From positions 45,734,238 to 45,798,237 of the forward strand of contig NC_081542.1 of the NCBI RefSeq assembly GCF_901000735.1: 64,000 nucleotides of DNA. Direction: 5' to 3'. Positions 1-10,220 of this stretch are shown here, piece by piece. Under the pieces are notes generated by a model, which ran no database searches, had not been told where the DNA came from, and saw nothing but the letters and a program-made list of their open reading frames with translations. Source of the stretch: Corylus avellana (Eukaryota > Streptophyta > Magnoliopsida > Fagales > Betulaceae). Numbering within the stretch: the first letter of the stretch is position 1; each line of letters begins with the position of its first letter. The translations under genes were made by a program, and so were the position numbers.

Positions 1-171
1 TTTGGGCAAAGCTTCGGCCATCGTGGTGGTGAATAATTCAGAGAGGAGTGTTTTCGGGTTGGTGGGAGATTCTTCCATCTGGATTTGGGTTTTTGTGGCT
101 GAGAGGGGCGTATTCTGGTTGGTGGGAGATTCCTCTGTCTGGATTGGGATTGGGATTTCGGTGGGTGCCAT
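1..171 (-). pseudogene. Gag N-terminal fragment of an LTR retrotransposon (partial)
   Basis: Read on the minus strand, an open frame starts at an ATG at 171 and runs off the left window edge (57 codons). It is rich in Pro, Thr and Ser and holds an imperfect repeat of the motif EESPTN, followed by LLSELF. It sits just after a primer-binding-site-like sequence (241-254), where a copia gag begins. No catalytic motif is visible, so the Gag assignment rests on position and composition. An unrelated host exon is the alternative. Confidence 0.45.
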
Positions 172-240
172 TGGAGAGGGTGGTGGGTGGAAGGAGGCTA
201 GAAGCTAGTGATGGACGTGAACAGGGAGCCAGATCGTGAG

Positions 241-437
241 ATGCTCTAATACCATATCAACTTTTCTTTCATTGTATTTTCATATATCTGTTTACAGGGA
301 TATTATACACATATATAGAGAGATTTGATATGCTATTCTTGGCTATACAGATCTTTAGGACTAGAATCATGGGTGACAATTATAATTATTCCTATAATCT
401 CTCTCATTTGATTCTTAATTGACAACTCATGCCAACA
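241..437 (-). mobile_element. LTR end with tRNA-iMet primer binding site
   Basis: On the minus strand 254-241 reads TGGTATTAGAGCAT, the usual plant primer binding site complementary to initiator tRNA-Met (one mismatch to TGGTATCAGAGC). The AT-rich sequence at 255-437 would be the 5' LTR of the element whose gag start lies at 171. The outer LTR boundary is not defined because an RLK exon fragment begins at about 438. Confidence 0.5.
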
Positions 438-473
438 ATAAGCTCTATAGTTGTTGTTATTGACAATTTCTAT
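438..473 (+). pseudogene. RLK exon 3 splinter next to copia LTR
   Basis: About 35 bp match exon 3 of RLK6N (53555-53590) with two mismatches. They encode the stretch SSIVVV.DNF just upstream of the kinase glycine-rich loop. The match stops exactly where the copia LTR begins, so the junction is the same as at 53590/53591. Upstream of about 438 the homology is lost. Confidence 0.7.
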
Positions 474-613
474 TGTTACCGTGCACAATACTGATGAAAA
501 ATATAAAATCGAAAAGAGAGAGATTAAGAGAAAGAGTTGAAACACAGATTTAATGTGGTTCGGCAATGTGCCTACGTCCACAGATCGGCGGCTGTATTCA
601 GGGTTACATCATA

Positions 614-644
<31 letters not shown>

Positions 645-731
645 GGAAAAACCCTAAACCCTACTTGTACAGATGTATTAAGAAAATTCTCAAAATATCC
701 CTAGTGTTAATATGAGCCACCAATTCTAACA
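474..731 (-). mobile_element. Ty1-copia 3' LTR (copy 1)
   Basis: The 258-bp LTR runs from TGTTACCG to TTCTAACA on the plus strand, with TG...CA ends. In element sense (minus) it is preceded by GGTAGAGAT, the usual copia polypurine tract. It contains a (CA)n run at 616-640. It is very close to the LTR at 53591-53847 and related to those at 43368-43677 and 4651-4756. No second LTR of this element is in the window. Confidence 0.85.
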
Positions 732-1775
732 ATCTCTACCTTGGCGAGTATTCACCTCTTCGAAGATAATCAATTGGATTCACCTGGAATTGATAGGTTT
801 GGGGATGTCACCGCCTCTCTCTTCTCCTCTCTAGCACTAGGAGACATTTGTCAAGTCCAAGCAATGCTTAAACTAATCTACAGTAACATGCTTCATCAAC
901 ATGTCGCTGCATTCTCAGAAGTGTAAATCTTCTCAAGTAACAATTCACTTGTAGCAAACAATTCCCTGATCTTGTGAAACCTCACATCAATGTGCTTGGT
1001 TCTCGCATGATACACCTGGTTCTTTGCTAAATAAAAGGCACTCTAACTGTCACAATGCAACGGAACTCCACCTTGCTGAATACCCAGTTCCTTAACTAAC
1101 CCTATGAGCCACAAAGCTTCTTTTGCAGCTTCAGCCGCCGCCATGTACTCTGCCTCAGTCGTGGACATCACAACCGTGAATTGGATCATAGACTTCCAAC
1201 ATATGGGACCTCCTGCAAAAGTGAACACATAACCCGTGGTTGATCTCCTGTCATTCAAGTCCCTTGCAAAATCTGCATCAACAAATCCCACAATGGACAA
1301 ATCACTCTTCTGTTTGACGAAAGTGATGTTGTAGTCTGTAGTACCTTTCAAGTATTTGAAAATCCATTTAACTGCATCTTAGTGCTGTCTCCCCGGATTT
1401 GCTATGTACTTGCTCACCACACTCACTGCATGAGCCAAATCTAGCCTGGTACATATTATAGCAAACATCAGACACCCCATTGCACTGGCATATGGGAACT
1501 TAGACGTATCTTCAATTTCTTCAATTGTCTTTGGACACTGTGTGGTAGACAACCGGAGATGATTCACCAAAGGTGTACTCACCGATTTCGCATTCTCCAT
1601 GCTTAACCTCTCCAACACCTTCTTCACATAGTCGGCCTGAGATAGCCACAATCTCTTGGCATCCCTATCCCTGTGAATCTCCATCCCTAGAATCTTCTTG
1701 GTTACACCCAAATTCTTCATGTCAAATTCTCTACTCAACAAAACCTTCAGTGTATTGACCTCCACTATACTCTTA
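732..1775 (-). pseudogene. Ty1-copia RT/RNase H fragment (copy 1)
   Basis: The minus strand encodes the C-terminal part of a copia polyprotein: the end of reverse transcriptase (1379-1765, with VSTPL and the LDLAHAV segment) and then RNase H (1043-1351, with VDADFA, STTGYVF and the STTEAEYMA motif). A stop codon near 1379 separates the blocks. Sequence runs into the gap at 1776, so the 5' part (gag, protease, integrase, catalytic RT core) is missing. It is collinear with 53848-54894. Confidence 0.85.
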
Positions 1776-1875
1776 NNNNNNNNNNNNNNNNNNNNNNNNN
1801 NNNNNNNNNNNNNNNNNNNNNNNNNNNNNNNNNNNNNNNNNNNNNNNNNNNNNNNNNNNNNNNNNNNNNNNNNNN
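1776..1875. other. Assembly gap (100 N)
   Basis: Exactly 100 N, the usual placeholder for a gap of unknown length. The left contig ends inside copia RT, at the point equivalent to 54894. The right contig starts in a duplicated spacer in inverted orientation. Confidence 0.99.
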
Positions 1876-2530
1876 CATTTACTTAAATGGACCAATTTCA
1901 TCAACTTTGACATGAACTCGTACTACTTATATAATAAACATGTTGTGTTGAGTTGATCCGACCCAACTTGCATAACCTATTTAGGCTCCGGTTGTTTTGA
2001 CGTAAATATTTTCCTGAAAAATGATTTCCTAGAAAACATTTTACGGTGTTGGCACGTACAGAAAATCACAATTTTATATATATAAATCATATTAAACTCT
2101 AAATTACGAAATAAATCATATTAAACTCTAAATTACGAAAATATCCCGACCACCTAAGTAGTGGCGGATCTACATAGGCAGTTTTGAATCCCGACCAAAA
2201 ATTTTGAAAAAAAAAATAATTAGAAGGCAGTTTTCTAATTTTTTAGGACCTAGCCCTACTCTTCTTCTTCTTCCTTCTCCTTCTGTTTTTTCTTCCCATG
2301 TTCTTTCTCTTCTTGGCTTGCCCTTGTCTTCTAGTCTTTCCTCGCCTCTTTTTGTAGTTTTTGAAGTGTTGCTGGTTTGTGAGATTTTAATGTTTGTTCA
2401 GCATGGATATGGAGGTAGAGGGCCAAGAATGGGGACTTGTTAAAGTCTATAGAGTTGGTGGAAACATTAATTAGATGGTGATGGTGAGGTGTTAGATTGA
2501 TAAGAAATGGTTGGTAGGTGAGGTGGCTTC
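1876..2530 (-). repeat. Inverted copy of the spacer at 48.3-48.9 kb
   Basis: No gene. Reverse-complemented, this stretch matches 48279-48920 and in part 58690-58925. It includes half a MITE (about 1984-2065, with GGCTCCGGTTGTTTTGACGT) whose end resembles the Harbinger-type element at 60589. The short frames here are shadows of low-complexity TTC/TTCC runs. Confidence 0.7.
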
Positions 2531-2863
2531 TGTTGAGGAATTATCCTACATTGCTTGTAGATAAGACCTTAAGCATGTTTATAAGGAGTGTGTAACCATC
2601 TCTTATTGAACCGGTTTTATAAGATGAGTTAAGCCCAAGAATTTCTTCATGGTATTAGAGCCTACCACAAGATGAAAGAGACTCACACTACTTACCCCGT
2701 GACAAGGACCCAGAAAATACTGACCTGCTCGTGAGGGAGGGTGTTGAGGAATATTTCCACATTGCTTGTAGACAAGAAGACCTTGGGCATGTTTATAAGG
2801 GGTGGGCAACCTTCTCTTATTGAACCAATTTTATGAGATGAGTTAGGCCCACGAATTTCTTCA
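2531..2863 (+). mobile_element. TRIM retrotransposon (miniature LTR element)
   Basis: Two LTRs of about 120 bp (2531-2649 and 2742-2863, both TGTTGAGG...TTTCTTCA) flank a 92-bp interior. The interior starts with a primer binding site, TGGTATTAGAGCC, and ends with a purine tract, GTGAGGGAGGG. It has no coding capacity. Flanks read GCTTC on the left and GCTTT on the right, a decayed 5-bp target duplication. The same insertion with the same flank is seen inverted at 47737-48278. Confidence 0.85.
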
Positions 2864-3650
2864 GCTTTATTTAGAGAAAGGAGTACAACAGCAGGCTTAA
2901 AAAAAAAAAAATCCCATTTGCTGAAATATGGTGTGGTGGGAACAAAAACTTGCAAATAACTTACTTTTCTGTAAATCCGAAACTTTTTTAAGAATTATGA
3001 AGAATAAGAGAAAAATTCTTTCAAGAATGTTTCTTATTGATAAAACTGATAAATAACACCGATTGGGAGGTCACGCCATTCTTATTGGAAGGCCATGCCG
3101 TCTCTAAAGCTGTGGGGAATCCGGTTTACATTTAGGGGTGAAACTCGAATATCAATATGGTGGGCAAAACTAACACAAAAACTTTTTAAGGGGTAAAAAT
3201 AAAATTTTAGAGGATTTATTTGATAACAACTTATAATTATTGAAGAGATTTTTAAAATTATGGGGTCATTAGGGTTGTAGTTCTCTCCCAATCTACATCA
3301 CCACCCAATTTCCATATCCTTCATTTTTCTTACTAAAAAAATACCCATATCCTTTCATGACGATGCATTTGTATCCTCAGTTGTACAAGTGATAAAACAA
3401 TTTAAGTACATGGGATGGTACTAATGAGTGTGAATCATTTTTATTGTCTCATGGTGTCCGAAAAGAAATTCTGTGCTTTTAAGGAAACTGAATAATTGAC
3501 TCGTTATCGACTGCCAATGTCGGTCATTAAACCAACGAATGAAATGAGGTTTACTTGGATGATAGAACTCAGAAGCATCATGTTATTCAACATTCATAGT
3601 TTTACAAACCAACTTTTAGAAATCTAGAGATCAAATAGTTGTACTCAAGT
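2864..3650 (-). repeat. Inverted 3' flank of an RLK1-type gene
   Basis: No gene. Reverse-complemented, 3290-3650 matches the 3' flank of RLK1 (15137-15530) and of RLK6C (58255-58580), and 3140-3290 continues into 58580-58685. It is downstream sequence of the broken kinase gene at 3651-4121. Confidence 0.7.
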
Positions 3651-4121
3651 TTAACGACTTTCAGGCATGGTGATGGTCAACTTATTTATGGAAGCAGTTG
3701 GTCCTTTAGAACGTGAGGAATCCATACCAGAATTTATGGTTCTATTGATAAATGCTGGCTTGTTAGGAGATGGAACAAGCATGAAGACAGTTTCAAGCAT
3801 GGTTGGCCGATTTGTGGCTTGTTCTTGCACAGATAAGAGCCCAATTTGAATGCATCTAAGAACTTCATGAGTAGGATATTCCTTACCCAATGATGGATAG
3901 ACTACATCCATGGCTTTGCCATCCATCCATAGGTCCCATACCTACAATAAATTTTAAGAGTTTTTATCTTTAGAGTAATTGCCACTTGGGGTGAAGTTCA
4001 ATCAAATTTAGGTTTTTGCTTACATATCCAATGAAATTTAGGGAGGGACTTCCGACGTGATAATAATTGTTTCTCTTGCCACTGATTATCTCTAGTGCCA
4101 AGACGCCATAGCTGAAGACAT
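3651..4121 (-). pseudogene. S-domain RLK kinase 3' end, partial (RLK0)
   Basis: Minus strand. Exon 7 is 3941-3651, ending in TMPESR and a stop. The 3' part of exon 6 is 4121-4024, where the gap cuts it. The protein is of RLK1 type ([31 protein letters not shown]). Exon 7 is 15 bp shorter than the fixed 306 bp of the family, an in-frame deletion after FML. The usual Cys of GLLCVQ is Ser and Asp of DRPT is Asn. The remaining exons would lie beyond 4221, but the sequence there is unrelated. It may be a relic or a contig-end fragment placed wrongly. Confidence 0.8.
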
Positions 4122-4221
4122 NNNNNNNNNNNNNNNNNNNNNNNNNNNNNNNNNNNNNNNNNNNNNNNNNNNNNNNNNNNNNNNNNNNNNNNNNNNNNNN
4201 NNNNNNNNNNNNNNNNNNNNN
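4122..4221. other. Assembly gap (100 N)
   Basis: Exactly 100 N. The gap interrupts exon 6 of the minus-strand RLK fragment. The sequence after it is unrelated to any RLK exon. Confidence 0.99.
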
Positions 4222-4650
4222 GGTTGTCTTTTAACTTTGTCTAAATTAATCAGCCTAACTTCAACATGGATTTAGATTATGTGAATGACAACTTTATTGT
4301 ACGGGATCTTCCTGTTGAATGTGTACAAACCCAAATACATCTAACACTTTACATAAAAAAAGAAGACCCTTTGAAAACAAGTGCTTTAATTAGTTCATAT
4401 CACCACAAGACTAAAACATTTGATATGAATGTGCATTTGTCGCATCATATATATGCCATGATGCTGGCATGGAAAAAACATGATTTGTGGTTGACAATGT
4501 CACTGAATGTGTTGGAACTAGTTGTTCATATTCTTTCAAGTATAAAGAGTAATATTAAAATACTAGTGATTTCTAAAATATGTCCATATAATTATAATTT
4601 TCTTATATATATGTTATGTTGTAACCTCGAGTCATTATAACTGCACTCTT
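4222..4650. other. No recognisable gene
   Basis: A 124-codon frame (4266-4640, plus) exists, but I recognise no domain in it, and its AT-rich composition with an Ile/Leu/Asn/Lys-rich translation looks non-coding. It abuts a copia LTR fragment and may be transposon debris. Confidence 0.4.
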
Positions 4651-4756
4651 TGTGGACGTAGGCACCTTGTCGAACCACGTAAATCTGTATCTCAATTCTC
4701 TCTTGATCTCTCTCTTTTCGATTTTATATTATTCATTATTCTTGTGCACGGTAACA
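4651..4756 (+). mobile_element. Copia LTR fragment, plus orientation
   Basis: This is the reverse complement of the first part of the LTRs at 474 and 53591. It runs from TGTGGACGTAGGCACCTTG to GTGCACGGTAACA. Only about 106 bp remain. The terminal bases are followed by a short partial repeat, AGGGTAACA. Confidence 0.75.
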
Positions 4757-5123
4757 AGGGTAACAAGAGAATGAATGTTCTACCATTGGGGTCTTAGAGC
4801 ATCTAGTGCTGTTCTTTAGAAATGTACAAAAAAGTAGAATTAATACACACAACTTTTCCACAGAAGCAATTATTGAGCCACACCAAACAGCTGCCTGCAG
4901 GGCATCAAATTTACTACAGAGCACAGCATGCACCAGCTAGCCCCCCTTTTTTCTTTTCTTTTTTTTCTTCTTTTTGAATGCCATAAGGTCCAGCAGAAGC
5001 ATTTAATACTAGTAATGTACTATTACAGACGAAGTAATTTCCTACTGCTAATTAACCTAATTAATTAATAATACCATGATGACTAATATCCCCAAGAGCG
5101 TTAATAATTAAGTTTTACTTCTT

Positions 5124-6581
5124 CTATTTCTTACGGAGGCCCAAAACAGCCAGGACCACAAGCCAAATAAAGGCAAAAGACCCAAGCAGAGACAGGACAA
5201 GGGCAGCAGCCATGTGGTGGCAATAGTCATCAAACAAATCACACACCTTTCTCCATTGCACGTGCGAATTCCCATGTTGGCCAATGATTCCAATAGCTGC
5301 GGATGCCCCATTGGCAGAGAAGAGTAGTGCCATTATTATTAGGTCTAGGAAGATTAGTACCAATGCTGCATTTTGTTTGAAGCTTGGGGCTGCTATGGAG
5401 TATGCCAAAGATCCTGCTGCATATGAACATGCTATGGCATTTGTCACCAAGAAGTACCTGGGCAACAAGAACATCAATTAATTCTATCTAACCCTTTAAA
5501 TTGATGGTTTAAAAACTAGCATCACTTTCCAAGCATGCTGCCAAATGGATGAATTGTGGAAAATGAAAACATTGAAGGCCACTCTATAGTGTTTGGATAC
5601 AAAGAAACAATATTAGGCACGTGTGGCCATCAAATCATTACAAAAGAGAAAATTGTTGTGCCAATTAATGATCAAATGGGAAGTTAGGGCAAGGGTTATA
5701 TTGCTCTTGGGAAGTTTTAGAGGTCAAGGAAGAATGAAGAACTTTGTGGTAGCTAGGGAGTACATGAAAGATTCCTGGTTGATCCTGTTTAAGTAGTGCA
5801 TGTGTATATAGTTTTCCATTTGATTTGCAGAACTTCTGTTTTGCAGAACTTTGTGGTAGTTCAGTAGAACTTAGTGTAAAGAGTTTTTTCTGCAGAATTG
5901 TTTGTGCAGATCTGTTTTTCTGCATTTTTTTTGTTCCTCAAAACTTGAGTGTATTGTACTGATTGTTTTGTTAGAAAAAATCAAAAAAAAAAAAAAAAAA
6001 AAAAAATCTGAAAAAGGGGTTAGATTATGTTTTATACCAAAAGCAGTCAAATAAGTATATTTGCCTACATCTCAATGCCCCTCTGCAAGTGATCCCTATA
6101 AAGAAATATATATTAAAACTCCCTTAAAAAAAAAAAAAATACTAATTATTTTAGGGTTTGACTTTTGGAAAACAAAGCATACAATATGAGACTCCTCTTT
6201 TAACTCTGTGATTATAGTGGTACACTAGCAAATTTATGATGTATTATTAGACATATTCCTTTGATGTATGTTTGAGAGGAAAGCTCTAGAGTTTATATAT
6301 ATGATCTTGACAGAAAGATGAGAAAGCACAAAAGTGAAACAAGGCTGAGAAAAAGCTTACACAAAAGAAGACATGTATTGCCACTTAGCAGTGAAAGTAA
6401 GATGCAGGGGGGGCAAGGAATCTGAAAGAGAGATAGGAATAGTCTTGGTCTCCTTGCTAGCACCCACCAGAACTGCAGCAGCAAAAGTAAAGGCCAGCCC
6501 AAAGAATCGCAGCAAGACATCATAGAGCCTAACCCTCCTTGGACTCTCTACCACCTTCACATCACTCCTCACTCCATCCAT
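5124..6581 (-). CDS. CASP-like membrane protein (CASPL1 type)
   Basis: Minus strand, two exons: 6581-6361 and 5457-5124, joined across a 903-bp intron. The donor is GTAAGC and the acceptor TTGCCCAG, and the join restores a Val codon. The product is 184 aa, normal for CASPL1 proteins. I chose ATG 6581 (MDGVRSDVKV) over the upstream in-frame ATG because it gives the usual short basic N-terminus. Four hydrophobic spans lie near residues 24-44, 70-95, 103-130 and 156-180. The family's conserved Arg in span 1 (about R25) and Asp in span 3 (about D112) are present. CASPs and CASPLs are plasma-membrane scaffold proteins; the specific role of this one is not deducible. It is unrelated to the RLK cluster and looks intact. 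The intron carries a long poly(A) tract on the plus strand (about 5980-6006). Confidence 0.88.
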
Positions 6582-7139
6582 GTTTCTTTGCTTGTGTTGC
6601 TGGCTTTCCAAAGAGAAAGAGAGAGCCCAGAGCAAGGCAATTAGGAGAGTCTTGGGAGAGTGGAAGAGTGCAGCAATAGATAGTTATAATGTAATAAGAC
6701 ATAGGACAGAGTAGGTGGGGAGATTGACCCAAGTTAGAGCTGCATTGAAGGCAACTCATCTGCTGCTGTTTAATACCATTGACAACCTAGTTACAACACA
6801 ATGGAGCTGGCTGATTAAGGGTCCGTTTAAAACTCAAATCGCTCCGGTTTCTAACACTTTGTGATTTGAAAACGTCAAAAAAATCGGTGCGTCTTTAATT
6901 TACTAGCAAAGCCCACCATTTTAAAAGCAACACTATAAATTTACCAAACAATTAACTACATTTCGTAAATTTTGAGATTGCAAACCAAATGAAGTCCAAG
7001 TTATGTGACTTATTTTGAATTTATGGCTGTGGTCTTTGTAGACAGTTTGGAAGTGTACAGGTCTATGGTCTTTACATCGTTAGGTGAGTGTAACTACTCA
7101 TTATACCTAGATAAGGATTCCTTCCTTGTTATTACTGTA
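6582..7139. other. CASPL upstream region, no gene
   Basis: This is 5' flank of the CASP-like gene. I see no coding potential or clear element. Confidence 0.5.
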
Positions 7140-8321
7140 GTAGCACATAACCCGCACTATGCGCGGGATTCTTCATTATAATTTAATTTCAAAACTTAAA
7201 CGCATCCCATCTTACTTTTCATTATAAGTTAAAATAGGTGTGTGAAAATACATACTAAAGGTTATACACCAGTAAATTACTGAACATGTATTTTTTTTTT
7301 TTTTTTAAATGTACCAAACATCTACTTAATGAAAAGTATAAAAGAAAAAAAAAATAGCAAGAATGACACTTGAATTATGATGATCAAAATATTAATAGAA
7401 AATTAGTAGGAAACTCTGATATTGTTGATGTATACTTATTATATTGTAATGCAAATAAAACCCATAAAGTTCTAATAATTTCAGAAAAAATACAGAGTAA
7501 AATAAACAAAATCTTCTCCCTTCTTTTTAATACAAAATAAAACACACATTTCACTCAATATTTAATGCAATCAAATAAATTTCTCAAAAAATGCTAGAAA
7601 ATTAGAGTAAATAACAAAACGACAAAAAAAAAAAAAAATCTAATAAAATATTCAAATGAATTAAAACATAAAATCTTATTGGTGTGATACCTATTGTATT
7701 TCAATACAATGAAACTTTTTCTTCAAAAATATATATATATATACATATACAATGAAACTTTCTAGAGAAACAAACATAAAAATAATTACTTTACAGTAGT
7801 GAAAAATTTATACATAGATACTCAAAGATAAATCCAAAAATGATATGATAAGCATTCTACAAAAATGAAGAAGAAGCATTTTGGAAGGAAAATTCTTTTT
7901 GGTTACCTCTACAAAAATGAAGAAGTATCTATGTATCCATTTATACATAGATACCCTAGCATTTAACTCATGTTATGCACAGGGTTCTTTATTATATTTG
8001 ATTTTAAAACTTAAACGCATCTTCATTTTTTTTTTTTTTTTATTAATTATAGGCTAAAATAGTCATGTTAAAAAATCAATCATCACTCTTTCAATAAAAA
8101 GATCACACGCTAAAGGTTATATTTAAATACAAATAAAATTCACATAATTCTTAACATTTGAGAAAAAAAAATATGAATACAAAATAAAAAAATAAAAAAA
8201 TAAAATCTTTCAATCAAGATTTAATGCAATCAAATAAATCATCTATCTTATTTCAATACAAATAAAACCTATATAATTCCAAATATTAAAAAAAAAAAAA
8301 AAAAAAAAGCAAAATAATATT
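7140..8321. repeat. AT-rich direct repeats, Helitron-like end motif
   Basis: Two diverged direct copies start near 7148 and 7970. Each has a hairpin-like motif (CCCGCACTATGCGCGGG in the first, a mutated form in the second), then a TT(A)TTATA run and AAACTTAAACGCATC, and later AATGCAATCAAATAAAT. The CCCGC...GCGGG motif resembles sequences near plant Helitron ends, but no TC start or CTRR end is fixed. Sequence near 7590-7690 also resembles the arm of the fold-back element at 8322. Confidence 0.4.
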
Positions 8322-10220
8322 GCTTTCAAAAGTAGAGAAAAAATGCTTGAAAATCCGAGTAAATTAGACCAAAAAAAAAAAATCCATAAACATTCAAATG
8401 AATTAAAAGATAAGACCTTTAATTTTAGTTTAATTTATATAAATTAGAATATGTTAAAACTTTGTTGGTTTGGAAAAAAAAAAAAAGGTTAAGAAGAATA
8501 ATTACCTCCAATTTGAATTTTTAGGCCAATAGATTATGTTTTTGTTAATGTTGGAGAGTGGAGAAAGAGAAAGATAGAGATGGAGAGAAAAAATAGGAGA
8601 TATATTAATGTTGGAGAGTGGAGGGAGAGAGATGTCTTTTTTTTTTGAAATTAAGAGAGAGAGAGACGGACATTAACAAAAAAAAAAAAAAAGACATCTC
8701 TCTTCCTCCACTCTCCAACATTAATATCTCTCCTCTTTTTTTTATCTCCATCTCTATCTTTCTCCTTCTCCACTCAGTGGCGGAGCCAAAATTTTCATCG
8801 AGAGGGGTCAAGATTAAAAAATAAAGTTAAGAAAATGGATTAAAAATATTAAAGAACATAAATAATGAAATAAATAAACAATTCAAGAAATTTTAATTAT
8901 TATTTAAAGCATATAAATGTAACTTATATTTTATTTTTTCACACCTAGCGTTAATTTATTCAAGAGAACCATTATTGTTTTCCATGATCTCTGGAACTAT
9001 AATTATATATTTCATACAATTAAAATATGTGACAGAAAACATATATTCATCAAGAATTAATTTTAAAAAGTCACCTAAATATAAAAATCTACATATACGA
9101 TTTTATTATTAAATGGTACATTTCTAAATAAATCAGTGTAAACATTTAATTACATGTCTCATAATTTTAAAGAAACACAAAAATTGTCAAAAAGATTGAC
9201 AAAGTGACAATTTGTTCTAGTTTAAAAACTCTTTTCACTTATTAAAAAAAACAAAAGAAAAAGGAAAAAAAAAAGCTACTTACTTTGATTTCTCGATTGA
9301 CTGAATTTTAAGCAAACTTAAAGATATAATTACTGTTTGGCAATTTTCTAGGCTAAAAAATAGCACAGAAATTGACAATAGTTTCAAGGACCGTGATATA
9401 GAGCACGCTGGCATGCCACGCACGCCAGTGTAAATTTTTTTTATTCTTTAAAATTTTTAATTATAAAAAAAAAAAAAAAAAAAATTACAACGTGCTGTTT
9501 TACTTCACCCTAGTTTCAAAATTGACATGGACTGCATAGAGTCATAGTGATGTGATAAAAAACAAAAAACAAAAAAAAAGCAACTGCACAAACTTTTTAA
9601 AACGGTGCGTTGACAGCTTGCGAGTCTCATGCTAAGATAAAAACGGGAACTTAACAACCAAAATGAAACGGTGTGTTTAGTAAAGTAGTAAAATATATCT
9701 CACATCGTCTTCTACCTCTTGTCTAACCTAAAACCTAAAACCCTGTAAGAAAAAAAAAAATCAAGATGTCGCCGCCTCAGACTTGATTCATTTGCCCTAA
9801 TATCTAATGACTGATGAGTGGCTCAGGGCAATTTATTCCCTATTGAGTGTTGAGGGTGGGCAAAAAGGCATTTAGGAAATTTTCAATGGAAAGCGGGGAA
9901 AATTTTTGGGTGTAAGGGGGGGCATTTGACCCCTCTCGACCCCCCTTCCCTCCGCCCCTATCTCCACTCTCCAACATTAACGAAAACATAATTTATTGGC
10001 CTAAAAATTCAAATTGGAGGTAATTATTCTTCTTAACCTTTTTTTTTTTTTTCAAACCAACAATGTTTTAACATATTCTAATTTATATAAATTAAACTAA
10101 AATTAAAGGTCTTATCTTTTAATTCATTTGAATGTTTATGAATTTTTTTTTTTTTTGGGTAATTTACTCGGATTTTCAAGCACATTTTTAAGTTTATTTT
10201 TTCTCTACTTTTGAAAGAAA
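8322..10220. mobile_element. Fold-back (long inverted repeat) element, interrupted
   Basis: Positions 8322-8645 are an inverted copy of 8688-8774 plus 9969-10220. The arms share TGCTTTCAAAAGTAGAGAAA at the outer end, AATCCGAGTAAATT further in, and GTTGGAGAGTGGA near the middle. The loop is about 40 bp (8646-8687). Without the hAT insertion (8775-9960) and one target copy the element is about 705 bp. There is no coding capacity. The frames at 8605-8824 are palindrome artefacts. Confidence 0.75.
8775..9960. mobile_element. Non-autonomous hAT element (1186 bp)
   Basis: Termini are CAGTGGCGGAGCC on the left and GGAGGGGCGGAT-like on the right (imperfect inverted repeats; both continue into GTCGAGAGGGGTCAA or its complement). 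An 8-bp target duplication, TCTCCACT, is present at 8767-8774 and 9961-9968. The opposite arm of the fold-back element shows the uninterrupted site. No transposase frame is seen. Confidence 0.8.

Noticed and set aside
2204..2443. 79-codon frame with a hydrophobic N-terminus
   Set aside because: Derived from TTCTTCC-rich spacer that recurs inverted at 48.4-48.6 kb without the frame being conserved.
4266..4640. A 124-codon plus-strand frame
   Set aside because: No recognisable domain, AT-driven composition, no splice context, and it abuts LTR debris.
7140..8321. A complete Helitron based on the CCCGC...GCGGG motif
   Set aside because: No TC start or CTRR end could be fixed and the second copy of the motif is mutated, so only a repeat is reported.
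8605..8824. Pair of frames on opposite strands at the same place
   Set aside because: Explained by the palindrome of the fold-back element.
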